The notes under the pieces: model-generated
Told to the model about the DNA's origin: nothing
The model's database searches: none
What the model saw: the letters and a program-made list of their open reading frames with translations, nothing else
Translations under genes and position numbers: made by a program
Source: Alphaproteobacteria bacterium
GTDB lineage: Bacteria; Pseudomonadota; Alphaproteobacteria; Caulobacterales; Caulobacteraceae
NCBI GenBank assembly: GCA_018826885.1
Contig: JAHJYN010000069.1
Span: 1 to 35,576, forward strand
Reading direction: 5' to 3'
Length of the DNA: 35,576 nt
In this document: in pieces, positions 10,788-19,550 of the stretch
How the letters are laid out: each line of letters starts with the position of its first letter
Numbering within the stretch: position 1 is the stretch's first letter

Positions 10788-12589
10788 GATGCATGCGCCA
10801 GAACGATCTGGAATACAGTGCCGACCGGGGAGGGTTCGTGGGACAGTTCGCCCCCGAACCCGGCAACGATATCGCGGCTGATGACCAGCCCCAGCCCCAG
10901 CCCCGACGCCTTGCTGGTGACGAAGGGGGTGAACAGGCGCTCGCGCACGTCCTCCGGCAGGCCGGGCCCATTGTCGGTGAGGCGGATCACGACTTTTCGT
11001 CCAGTCCGTCTGGAGGACAGAGCCAGGGTCGGCGTCGCGGCACCCTCCAGCGCCTCAATGGAATTCTGGAGCAGGTTCAGCACGACCTGTTCCAGTCGGT
11101 TGCGTTCGGCCTTGACCTTCAGGCCCGGAGACAGGGCGGAGCGGTCCAGCCAGATGCCGCGTTCCCGAAGCCGCGCCGCGACCAGCAACAGGGCACCATC
11201 GATGGCCTCTTCCACATCGACGGCCACCACCTCCGACCGGGTCTTGCGGGAGAAGGCTCGCAACTCGTCGGTGATGGTCCCGACGCGCTCGGTCAGGCCG
11301 GAGATCGACGTCAGACTGCGGAGGGCCGCATCGTTGTCGCCCCGCTCGAGATAGACTCCTGCGGTGTCGGCGTGGGTGCGGATCGCCGCAATCGGTTGGT
11401 TGATCTCATGGGCGACCCCGGCCGCAATCTGACCCACCGTGGCCAGCTTGTTGGCCTGCACCAGCTCGTCCTCAAGCACCTGACGGCTCAGTTCGAGGCC
11501 GCGGCGTTCCTCCATCTCGTGGCTGAGGGCCTCATTGGCCGCACTGAGCTCCGCAGTCCTGAGTGTCACCTGCCGTTCCAGTTCGGCGCGCGCAGCTTCC
11601 TGCTCGATCGCGCGATTGCGGGCTCTCTGACGCCGCCGAAGCAGGATACCGGTCAGCCCGGCCAGCAGGGCGATGCTGAGGCCGGCAAGAATGCGTGCCG
11701 CCCCAACGGCGCGCGACATCATCTGATCGGCGGGCCAAAGCAGATGGAGCGTCCATCCCAGCCCCATGCTGGCATCGGTCTCGTGGGCGTAAAGCCGGGA
11801 CACGCCGTCGCGGCTGACCCTCAGGAGACCCGACCCGGGCGCGGCGAACGGCATGTCCTGCAACGGTTCGCCGGTCGTTTGTTCCTCGGCCAGCTGCCTG
11901 CGCCGGGCCTCGCTGAGGGTGCGGGTCGTGCGAAAGCGCCATTCAGGCGACGTCGTGATCAGGACGACACCGTCAGCGTCCGTGACATAGGTGGGCTCGC
12001 CGGCGCTGCGCCAGGTCTGCTCCAGGGCGTCGAACTCGACCTTGGCGACGATCACGCCGGCCGGCGTCCCGTCGGCACTGTCGATGCGCCGCGCGAGGTA
12101 AAGCCCGGGCCTGCCGCTGACGGTCCCGAGGGCAAAGAAAGCCGCCTCGCCGTCGCGCATGGCCTCGATATAGTAGGGACGAAAGCGATAGTTCGAGCCG
12201 ACGAAACTGGTCGGCTCCCGCCAGTTGCTGGCCGCCAGCGCCGTGCCGTCTGCATCGAGGACATAGAGGGCGGCTGCCCGTACCTCTCCCGCCAGCTGTT
12301 CCAGCTTCAGGTTCAACCGATCCCGACGCTCGGTCGACGGCGTGCTCACGAGGGCGAGAAGTTCGGGATCGACCGCCAAAACCGAGGGTACGGTTTGCTG
12401 GCGCTCCAACTCACTCGCCAGGACGGCCCCGTGCAAAACGGCGGCGGTCTCGGCCTGTCTGCGGGTCGCGGCCTCGGCATCCATCCGCGCCAGCCAGCCG
12501 GCCACGCCGATCGCCAGCACGCCGACGATCAGCCAGACGCCCGCGAACAGGCGCCACTGAGTCGTCTGGGACAGGCGGGACAATGTCAT
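10784..12589 (-). CDS. dctB: DctB-like C4-dicarboxylate sensor histidine kinase
   Basis: Two TM segments flanking a periplasmic sensor region; H-box GQIAAGVAHEINQPIAAIRTHADTAGVYL; N-box NLLQNSIEAL; G boxes DNGPGLP and GLGLGLVISRDI. ATGA overlap with dctD. Confidence 0.92.
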   Translation of the reverse strand: MTLSRLSQTTQWRLFAGVWLIVGVLAIGVAGWLARMDAEAATRRQAETAAVLHGAVLASELERQQTVPSVLAVDPELLALVSTPSTERRDRLNLKLEQLAGEVRAAALYVLDADGTALAASNWREPTSFVGSNYRFRPYYIEAMRDGEAAFFALGTVSGRPGLYLARRIDSADGTPAGVIVAKVEFDALEQTWRSAGEPTYVTDADGVVLITTSPEWRFRTTRTLSEARRRQLAEEQTTGEPLQDMPFAAPGSGLLRVSRDGVSRLYAHETDASMGLGWTLHLLWPADQMMSRAVGAARILAGLSIALLAGLTGILLRRRQRARNRAIEQEAARAELERQVTLRTAELSAANEALSHEMEERRGLELSRQVLEDELVQANKLATVGQIAAGVAHEINQPIAAIRTHADTAGVYLERGDNDAALRSLTSISGLTERVGTITDELRAFSRKTRSEVVAVDVEEAIDGALLLVAARLRERGIWLDRSALSPGLKVKAERNRLEQVVLNLLQNSIEALEGAATPTLALSSRRTGRKVVIRLTDNGPGLPEDVRERLFTPFVTSKASGLGLGLVISRDIVAGFGGELSHEPSPVGTVFQIVLAHAS

Positions 12590-12596
12590 GGGTCAA

Positions 12597-12616
12597 CAAT
12601 GCGGATTTTCGCACAA
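12597..12616. promoter_or_regulatory. Putative DctD operator, copy 1
   Basis: caaTGCGGATTTTCGCACAA; matches 16/20 the reverse complement of copy 2. Confidence 0.6.
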
Positions 12617-12629
12617 ATGGCCAGACAAG

Positions 12630-12649
12630 TTGTGCGTAAATCCGCACAA
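12630..12649. promoter_or_regulatory. Putative DctD operator, copy 2
   Basis: TTGTGCG-TAAATC-CGCACAA, perfect 7-bp inverted arms. Centre lies 33 bp (about 3 helical turns) from copy 1, in the dctB/dctA intergenic region. Confidence 0.65.
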
Positions 12650-12728
12650 TCGGGCGACTTTTCAGACGACACCGAGGATTATCGGTAGGATTGTCAATGA
12701 GATAACCTTGCTTTCACCTGCTCTTGCC

Positions 12729-12746
12729 GATCCGGCTTGCCGGTTC
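12729..12746. repeat. Inverted repeat upstream of dctA
   Basis: GATCCGGC-TT-GCCGGTTC, 8-bp arms with one mismatch. Confidence 0.4.
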
Positions 12747-12824
12747 CGATACTGGCGCTCTGCGATGCCGATGAACGGCACGTGGGCGTAGTACGGACAA
12801 TGATCCGTCGAGGGAGGTTCAGGT

Positions 12825-14183
12825 TTGATCCAGGTTCATCACGACCAGGGTGCGTCCACGCATCGCCAGCCCATCTGGAAGCACCTGTACTTCCAGGTTC
12901 TGGTGGCGATCACCGTCGGCGGCCTCATCGGACACTTCTTCCCCGAGACCGGCGAAAGCATGAAGCCGCTCGGCGATGCCTTCATCAAGCTGGTGAAGAT
13001 GGTCATCGCCCCCGTGATCTTCCTGACCATTGTGATCGGCATTGCCGGGATGCGCGACATTGGCCGGGTGGGCCGGGTCGCGGCCAAGGCCTTCGGCTAT
13101 TTCTTCGTCTTCTCGACTCTCGCGCTGATCATCGGCCTGACGGTCGCCAATGTGGTCCGCCCCGGTGACGGGCTGAACATCGACCCGGCGACCCTGGATT
13201 CGGGGGCAGTCGCGCAATACGCCGAGGCCGCCCATGAAAGCACCATCGTCGGCTTCCTGATGAGCATCATCCCGGACAGCCTCTTCGGGGCCTTCACCTC
13301 AGGCAACATCCTGCAGGTGCTGTTCGTCTCGATCCTGTTCGGCATCGCCCTGGCCCTCATTGGCGAACGCGGCCAGCCGATCATCGACTTCTTCGAGACC
13401 GCCAGCCTCGCAGTGTTCAAGCTGGTGGCCATTGTCATGAAGGCCGCGCCGATCGGGGCGCTGGGCGCCTTCGCCTTCACCATCGGCGCCTATGGCATCG
13501 CCTCGATCGCCAACCTGGCTGCGCTGATCGCGACCTTCTATGTGACCTCGTTGATCTTCGTGCTGGGGGTCCTCGGGCTGGTGGCCTGGGCCAACGGCTT
13601 CTCGATCTTCAAGTTGATCCGCTACCTCAAGGAGGAGCTGCTGCTGGTGCTGGGCACCTCCAGCTCCGAGGCGGCCCTGCCCAGCCTGATCGCCAAGATG
13701 GAGCGGGCCGGAGCGGCCAAGTCGGTCGTCGGTCTGGTCGTGCCGACCGGCTATTCCTTCAATCTGGACGGCACCAACATCTATATGACGCTGGCGGCCC
13801 TGTTCATCGCCCAGGCGCTGAATATCGACCTCACCATCTGGCAGCAGCTGACGCTGCTCCTGGTCGCCATGCTCAGCTCCAAGGGCGCAGCCGGAATCAC
13901 CGGCGCGGGCTTTATCACCCTGGCCGCCACCCTGATGGTGGTGCCTGATGTGCCGGTCGCCGGCATGGCCCTGATCCTCGGCATCGACCGCTTCATGAGC
14001 GAGTGCCGGGCCCTCACCAACTTCATCGGCAACGCCGTGGCCACGGTCGTCGTGGCTCGCTGGGAAAAGGCGCTGGATACGGACGCCCTGACCCTGGCGC
14101 TGAACGGCAAGCCTCAACCGCTGGCTGCCGCGCCCGATCCGGCGGCCGGCCCGGGGGACGATCTGGTTCTGGCGGACGACTGA
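12825..14183 (+). CDS. dctA: C4-dicarboxylate transporter DctA (dicarboxylate/amino acid:cation symporter), TTG start
   Basis: [122 protein letters not shown] 7 nt upstream of the TTG. Confidence 0.96.
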   Translation: MIQVHHDQGASTHRQPIWKHLYFQVLVAITVGGLIGHFFPETGESMKPLGDAFIKLVKMVIAPVIFLTIVIGIAGMRDIGRVGRVAAKAFGYFFVFSTLALIIGLTVANVVRPGDGLNIDPATLDSGAVAQYAEAAHESTIVGFLMSIIPDSLFGAFTSGNILQVLFVSILFGIALALIGERGQPIIDFFETASLAVFKLVAIVMKAAPIGALGAFAFTIGAYGIASIANLAALIATFYVTSLIFVLGVLGLVAWANGFSIFKLIRYLKEELLLVLGTSSSEAALPSLIAKMERAGAAKSVVGLVVPTGYSFNLDGTNIYMTLAALFIAQALNIDLTIWQQLTLLLVAMLSSKGAAGITGAGFITLAATLMVVPDVPVAGMALILGIDRFMSECRALTNFIGNAVATVVVARWEKALDTDALTLALNGKPQPLAAAPDPAAGPGDDLVLADD

Positions 14184-14219
14184 AGCCGCCGAAAAACAAG
14201 AAAATCGAGGGAGGAAATC

Positions 14220-17200
14220 ATGTTGAATACACACCGCCAGTGGCTGATGGCAGGAACGGCCCTGCTGACCGCATCGGTCTTTGCGACCGGAGCCCTTGCC
14301 CAGTCTGCACCGGCCTCTGCACAGGATCCCCAGGATCAGGCTGCGGCGCGGGTCGATGACATCGTCGTGGTCGGCTCGAACATCCGGGGGGCCCGGACGA
14401 CGGCCGCCCTTCCGGTGGTCGTGGTCGACCAGGAGCAGATCGATGCGACCGGCGCTGTGTCCGGCGATGAGCTGATGCGGACCATTCCGCAGATGGGCGA
14501 CGTTCTGTTCGACTCGTCGAACAACCCGCAAACCAGCAATGCTGCGCGCGGCGACGTCAACTCCGTCAACCTGCGCTCGCTGGGCGTTGGTAACACTCTG
14601 GTGCTGCTGAACGGCCGACGTCTTGTGGCGCACCCGACCAGTCAGGGTACATCGGACACGGGGACCGTCCCCGTGATCAGCTACAACTCCAATGCCATTC
14701 CGGTTGGCGGGCTGGACCGCCTTGAAGTTCTTCTGGACGGCGCGGCCGCCATCTATGGAGCCGATGCCGTTGCGGGCGTCGTCAATACGGTGCTGCAGGA
14801 CGACTTCGACGGCCTGACGATCAGCACCCGCTACGGCGGGGCCGAGGGCACCCGGATGAGCGAATGGGACGTCAACCTGTTTGCCGGGCGCGACTTCGAT
14901 CGGGGCAATATCTCGGTGTTCGTCAACTATACGGACCGGACCGCGCTCTGGGCCTCGGACCAGGAGTTCACCTCCACCGACGATCTGCGCCTGCTGTTCG
15001 ACGACTACCCGGACTTTGCCGGGACCACGGCTCTGGACGGCCGGTCTTCGAACACCCCCTGGGGCCGGTTCAGCGTCGGATCGCGGCCCACGATCCGCTC
15101 GAACGGCACGGCGGTGACCAACACCTCCGGGTCCTTCCGCTTTCAGCCCGCCAGCTTCGGCTGTGGCGTGGACGTTGGTCGGGGCATCTGCATCAACAGC
15201 GGCAACCACAACTTCAACACGACACATCGGGAACTGCGGTACGACACCCGCTACGAGACCACGGTCCGGCCGACGGTCGAGCGGCTGAACCTCTTCCTGA
15301 CGGGGCACGTGGACGTCACAGCGGACGTCGAAGCCTTCTTCGAGGTCGGCTACTACTCCGCGAGCAGCGAGGCCGTTCAGCCGCCGGTGGTCAATCTCAA
15401 CGCCATCTGGATCCCGGCCAGCAACTACTGGAACCCATTTGGTCCGGTGACCTTTGCAAACGGCGCCGCCAACCCCAACCGCCTACCTGGCCTGACCAAT
15501 GTGCCAACGGCCGGCCTGCCCGTGCTGATGACGAATTACCGCTACGTCGATACGGGCTTCCAGACCGTCAAGGTCGAGAATCGTCAGCTCCGCTTCCTTG
15601 GCGGGGTTCGCGGTGAATGGCGCGGCTACGACTGGGAAAGCGCGATCCTCTATTCGGAAGCCGAGGCCGAGGACACCTCGCCGAACATCAACCGGACACT
15701 CCTGCAGCAGCAGTTGGCTCTGTCGACACCCGATGCCTACAATCCGTTCAGTGGCGGCTGCGTGGACACGACCAGCTATGGCGACTGTTCGCCCAGCAGT
15801 CAGGCTGCGGTTAATGCCATTGTGTTCGATCTCCAGCGCGTCTCGCGCACCACCCTGGCGCTGGCCGACCTGAAGCTGACGCGCGGGGACTTCTTCGAAC
15901 TGCCGGCTGGTCCGGTCGGTATCGCCTTCGGCGTCGAGGTCCGTCACGAAACCCAGGAGGATGACCGGGACGCCAACCTCGACGGCACCTTCACATTCAC
16001 CGACATGGTCACAGGTGAGACCAGCCTGTCGAACGTCGCAGCGGTCAGCCCCAATCCGGACACCTATGGCGATCGCACCGTCGGCTCTGCCTATCTGGAG
16101 TTCGCCGTTCCGCTGGTCTCGCCTGAAATGAACATCCCGCTCGTCTATCAGCTGGACGTTCAGCTGGCCGGCCGGTTCGAGCACTATTCGGATTTTGGCT
16201 CGGTAGCCAAGCCCAAGGTTGCGGCCGCCTGGGACATCGTGCCGGGCGTTCGCGTACGGGGCTCCTATTCGGAGGGCTTCCGGGCACCGAACCTGGAACA
16301 GACCAATGCCACCCAGTACGCCCGGGCTGGCAGCGGCACGGACTATGTCCGCTGTGAAGCTGACCTGCGCGCCGGGCGGATTGCCACCTTTGCAGACTGC
16401 TCGCAGGGCACCTCCGGCCTTTCGCTGCTTGTCGCGGGGAACCCGGACCTGGAACCGGAAGAGAGTGTCAATACCTCGTATGGCCTGGTCCTGCAGCCGG
16501 GCTTCATTCCGGAAGCGTTCGGAGACTTCACGATTACGGTTGACCGATGGACGATCGAACAGGAACAGATCGTCGGCCTCCTCGGCGTGCAGACCGCCCT
16601 GGCGCTCGACTATCTGCTTCGGGTGGGAGGCAGTTCCAACCCGCTGGTGACCCGCGATGCACCAAATGCCGATGATGTCCTGCTGTTCGACGGCACCGGG
16701 CTGACCGTCGCGGGAGAGGCGAGGTCGGTGAGCGACCAGTTCATCAACCTCCAGCCTCAGACAGTCAGCGGCATCGACTTCGGGATCAACTGGTCCCTGC
16801 GGCGCACGGCCTGGGGCTCGTTCTTTGCAACGATCAATGCCAGCCAGCTGACGGAGTTCACACGGGACCCCGGTCCGATCGTTAATGAGCTATACGACGC
16901 TCGCGAAGCTGGCACCATCAACATCGGTACGACCCTCCCCGACCCGAGCGAGTTGATCCGTCAGAACGGACGCCCGGAGTGGCGGGTCAGCACGACCTTC
17001 ACCTGGCGCAAGGGGCCCTGGCGGGCCGGTGTGTCGACCCAGTACATCGGCGACTTCGAACAGCCCGGCCTGCTGGGCACGTCAGGCGAGCCCTTCCTGG
17101 TCGAGGACCAGCTGGTCACCAATCTGTATGGCGACTATGAATTTCCTGACGAGACCCGGGTTCGCCTCGGCGTGCGCGACCTGACCGACGAGGGCCCGTC

Positions 17201-17282
17201 TCTGGCCGACGGCGGCTATCGCGGGTCGGTTCACAACCCCTGGGGCAGATACTGGTACATCAATGTCCGGAAGTCATTCTGA
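14220..17282 (+). CDS. Large TonB-dependent receptor
   Basis: 1020 aa. Signal peptide ending ...TGALAQ; plug VDDIVVVGSNIRGARTTAALPVVVVDQEQI...VNLRSLGVGNTLVLLNGRR...LDRLEVLLDGAAAIYGADAVAGVVNTVL; C-terminal ...NPWGRYWYINVRKSF. GAGGGAGG RBS; 36 bp after dctA with no terminator. Confidence 0.95.
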   Translation: MLNTHRQWLMAGTALLTASVFATGALAQSAPASAQDPQDQAAARVDDIVVVGSNIRGARTTAALPVVVVDQEQIDATGAVSGDELMRTIPQMGDVLFDSSNNPQTSNAARGDVNSVNLRSLGVGNTLVLLNGRRLVAHPTSQGTSDTGTVPVISYNSNAIPVGGLDRLEVLLDGAAAIYGADAVAGVVNTVLQDDFDGLTISTRYGGAEGTRMSEWDVNLFAGRDFDRGNISVFVNYTDRTALWASDQEFTSTDDLRLLFDDYPDFAGTTALDGRSSNTPWGRFSVGSRPTIRSNGTAVTNTSGSFRFQPASFGCGVDVGRGICINSGNHNFNTTHRELRYDTRYETTVRPTVERLNLFLTGHVDVTADVEAFFEVGYYSASSEAVQPPVVNLNAIWIPASNYWNPFGPVTFANGAANPNRLPGLTNVPTAGLPVLMTNYRYVDTGFQTVKVENRQLRFLGGVRGEWRGYDWESAILYSEAEAEDTSPNINRTLLQQQLALSTPDAYNPFSGGCVDTTSYGDCSPSSQAAVNAIVFDLQRVSRTTLALADLKLTRGDFFELPAGPVGIAFGVEVRHETQEDDRDANLDGTFTFTDMVTGETSLSNVAAVSPNPDTYGDRTVGSAYLEFAVPLVSPEMNIPLVYQLDVQLAGRFEHYSDFGSVAKPKVAAAWDIVPGVRVRGSYSEGFRAPNLEQTNATQYARAGSGTDYVRCEADLRAGRIATFADCSQGTSGLSLLVAGNPDLEPEESVNTSYGLVLQPGFIPEAFGDFTITVDRWTIEQEQIVGLLGVQTALALDYLLRVGGSSNPLVTRDAPNADDVLLFDGTGLTVAGEARSVSDQFINLQPQTVSGIDFGINWSLRRTAWGSFFATINASQLTEFTRDPGPIVNELYDAREAGTINIGTTLPDPSELIRQNGRPEWRVSTTFTWRKGPWRAGVSTQYIGDFEQPGLLGTSGEPFLVEDQLVTNLYGDYEFPDETRVRLGVRDLTDEGPSLADGGYRGSVHNPWGRYWYINVRKSF

Positions 17283-18606
17283 CCTGAACCCGAAAAAGGG
17301 CCGCCGCCTTCTGTCCGGGCTGGCGGCCCTCGCGGCGGGACTTGTCCTCGGCTGCGCTCCGGTTGTTGCGGGTCAGCGCCATGATCCGACGCTTTCGACG
17401 ACGCCGATCGACTGTCCCCGGTCGGTCGGCGCCGGCGTGACCTGCCTGTCGCTACAGGACGCGGCCGGGGCCTGGCTGATCATCGCCAAGCCCGCGAACT
17501 GGAACGGGCGTCTGATCGTCCATGCTCACGGCGGCCCCCGTCTGGGCGAGCCGGAGCGCGAGGACTCGCTGGAAGACCTCGACCGGTTCTCGGTCATGGT
17601 GCGCCAGGGCTATGCCTGGATCGGGTCCTCCTATCGGCGGGGGGGCTACGGCGTCCGCTCGGCCGCTGAGGATGTCGACCGCAGCCGGGCCGTCTTCTGG
17701 GGCCTGTTCGGGCGCCCCGAACGCACCCTGCTGCACGGCCAGTCGTGGGGCGGCAATGTCGCGGCCAAGACGGCCGAACTGTATGGCACCGATGAGGCCG
17801 GCACATTGACCTACGACGGGGTGCTGCTGACCAATGGCGTCCTGAACGGGGGCACCAGGGCCTATCAGTTCCGGGCCGATCTGCGGGCCGTCTACCAGTA
17901 CGTCTGTGGCAATCACCCGGCGCCGTCCGATCCGCAGTATCCGGTCTGGCAGGGCCTGCCTGCGGGAGCGCAGATGAGCCGGGCCGAATTGCGACGCCGG
18001 ATCGTCGATTGCACCGGCATTGGCCTGTCGGGGCGGGACCGGACCGCCCAGCAGAGCCGCCGCAAGCGCGACATCCTGGCCGTCACCGGTCTCGAGGAGG
18101 ACGAGCTGATCGCCCATATGAACTGGGCCACCTTCACCTTCCAGGACCTGGTGCAGGTGCGCCTTGGCGGTCGCAATCCGTTCGACAACAGCCGCACGGT
18201 CTACAGTGGCTCCTCGGACGATACAGCGCTGAATGCGGGCGTTGAGCGGTTCACGGCCGACCCTGAGGCCGTGGCCATGCTGGCGCACGATGCCGACCTG
18301 ACCGGCCAGATCGTGGCGCCGACGATGACCCTGCACGCCCTGCACGACCCGACAGTCTTTTATGCCGCCGAGGCCGTGTATGCCGAGACTGTCGACTCGG
18401 CCGGTCGCTCGCACCTTCTGGTTCAGGCCGCCACCGACGAAGACCAGCACAGCAAGCTGGAGGACGCCAGCTATCTGACGGTGCTCGCCGCTCTTGAGCG
18501 CTGGATCGACACTGGCGAACGCCCCGACCCGACCCGCTTCCAGCAGGACTGTGTGGCCGATCATACGCCCCGAAGCTGTCGGTTCGTCACGCCGACACTG
18601 CCCTGA
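17263..18606 (+). CDS. Exported alpha/beta hydrolase, probable lipoprotein
   Basis: N-terminus PKKGRRLLSGLAALAAGLVLGC (lipobox-like VLGC); nucleophile elbow GQSWGGN; candidate Asp (LHALHDPTVF) and His (ATDEDQHSK). Overlaps the end of the TBDR gene by 20 bp. Confidence 0.78.
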   Translation: MSGSHSDLNPKKGRRLLSGLAALAAGLVLGCAPVVAGQRHDPTLSTTPIDCPRSVGAGVTCLSLQDAAGAWLIIAKPANWNGRLIVHAHGGPRLGEPEREDSLEDLDRFSVMVRQGYAWIGSSYRRGGYGVRSAAEDVDRSRAVFWGLFGRPERTLLHGQSWGGNVAAKTAELYGTDEAGTLTYDGVLLTNGVLNGGTRAYQFRADLRAVYQYVCGNHPAPSDPQYPVWQGLPAGAQMSRAELRRRIVDCTGIGLSGRDRTAQQSRRKRDILAVTGLEEDELIAHMNWATFTFQDLVQVRLGGRNPFDNSRTVYSGSSDDTALNAGVERFTADPEAVAMLAHDADLTGQIVAPTMTLHALHDPTVFYAAEAVYAETVDSAGRSHLLVQAATDEDQHSKLEDASYLTVLAALERWIDTGERPDPTRFQQDCVADHTPRSCRFVTPTLP

Positions 18607-18630
18607 TAGATCGCAAACGGCCCAGCTGGC

Positions 18631-18655
18631 CGAACCCGGCGGCGTCTCGGGTGTT
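18631..18655 (+). promoter_or_regulatory. EcfG/SigT-like promoter candidate for ku
   Basis: CGAAC-N16-TGTT against a GGAAC-N16-CGTT type consensus, ending 25 bp before the ku ATG. Confidence 0.35.
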
Positions 18656-18680
18656 CTGACTCCGCAAAAAGGAGTCATGC

Positions 18681-19547
18681 ATGGCTGCGCGCGCATACTG
18701 GCAGGGCAATATCCGTCTGGCCCTGGTCTCCATTCCGGTCGAAATCTACGCGGCGGTGAAGTCCGGCGCCGCGATCAGTTTCCGCCAGATCCACGAGCCG
18801 TCGGGCAAGCCGATCTCGTATGAGAAGGTCGTCTCCGGCATCGGCCCCATCGACACCGACGAGATCGTGAAGGGCTATGAAATCTCAAAGGGCAACTACG
18901 TCCTGCTCGACGACGACGAAATCGAGGCCGTGCGCATCGAGAGCAAGAAGACGCTGGATCTGGTCCAGTTCGTCGAGGCGCACGAGATCGACCCCCTCTA
19001 TTTCGAAAAGCCCTACTACGTCGTGCCCGCCGACGATCTGGCGGAAGAGGCCTTCATCGTCCTGCGCGAGGCCCTGCGCGCTGCGAAGAAGATCGCACTG
19101 GGTCAACTGTCGGTGCGCGGTCACGAAAAGCTCGTCGCGCTGAAACCCTGTGGCAAGGGCATACTGCTGGAGACGCTGCGTTATGGCGACGAGGTCCGTC
19201 AGGGTCAGTCGTTCTTCAAGGGCATCGGCACCGACAAGCCGGAAAAGGACCTGATCGATCTGGCCAGTTCGCTGATCGAGCAGAAGACGGCCCCCTTTGA
19301 CGCCTCGGAATTCCACGACCGTTACGTCGACGCCCTGAAAAAGCTGGTCGAGAAGAAGGCCAGGGCCAAGGGCAAGAAGGTGCTGGAGGATGTCGAGGAG
19401 CCCGCATCGGCCACCGGCGGCAATGTCATCGATCTGATGGCGGCCCTGAAGAAGTCGGTCGGCGACAGCAAGGGCAAGACTGCGGCGAGCAAGACCGCCA
19501 CGCGCAAGACCTCGACCCGCAAGACGCCGGCGAAGAAGCGGGCCTGA
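18681..19547 (+). CDS. ku: Non-homologous end joining protein Ku
   Basis: MAARAYWQGNIRLALVSIPVEIYAAVKSGAAISFRQIH..., FVEAHEIDPLYFEKPYYVVP, RGHEKLVALKPCGKGILLETLRY; Lys/Thr-rich C-terminal tail. AAGGAG RBS. Confidence 0.97.
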   Translation: MAARAYWQGNIRLALVSIPVEIYAAVKSGAAISFRQIHEPSGKPISYEKVVSGIGPIDTDEIVKGYEISKGNYVLLDDDEIEAVRIESKKTLDLVQFVEAHEIDPLYFEKPYYVVPADDLAEEAFIVLREALRAAKKIALGQLSVRGHEKLVALKPCGKGILLETLRYGDEVRQGQSFFKGIGTDKPEKDLIDLASSLIEQKTAPFDASEFHDRYVDALKKLVEKKARAKGKKVLEDVEEPASATGGNVIDLMAALKKSVGDSKGKTAASKTATRKTSTRKTPAKKRA

Positions 19548-19550
19548 CCC

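Noticed and set aside
10793-12688. 631-aa ORF antisense to dctB
   Set aside because: Shadow ORF over a clear histidine kinase.
12753-12768. TGGCGCTCTGCGATGC as a sigma54 promoter for dctA
   Set aside because: GG to GC spacing is 11 instead of 10 and the -12 half is poor (GATGC rather than TTGCA).
13299-15308. 669-aa ORF antisense to dctA and the third TonB receptor
   Set aside because: Shadow ORF spanning two real genes and their junction; low-complexity translation.
18617-18631. CGGCC-CAGCT-GGCCG dyad as a terminator after the hydrolase gene
   Set aside because: Only 5-bp arms and no following T-tract, so too weak to call.
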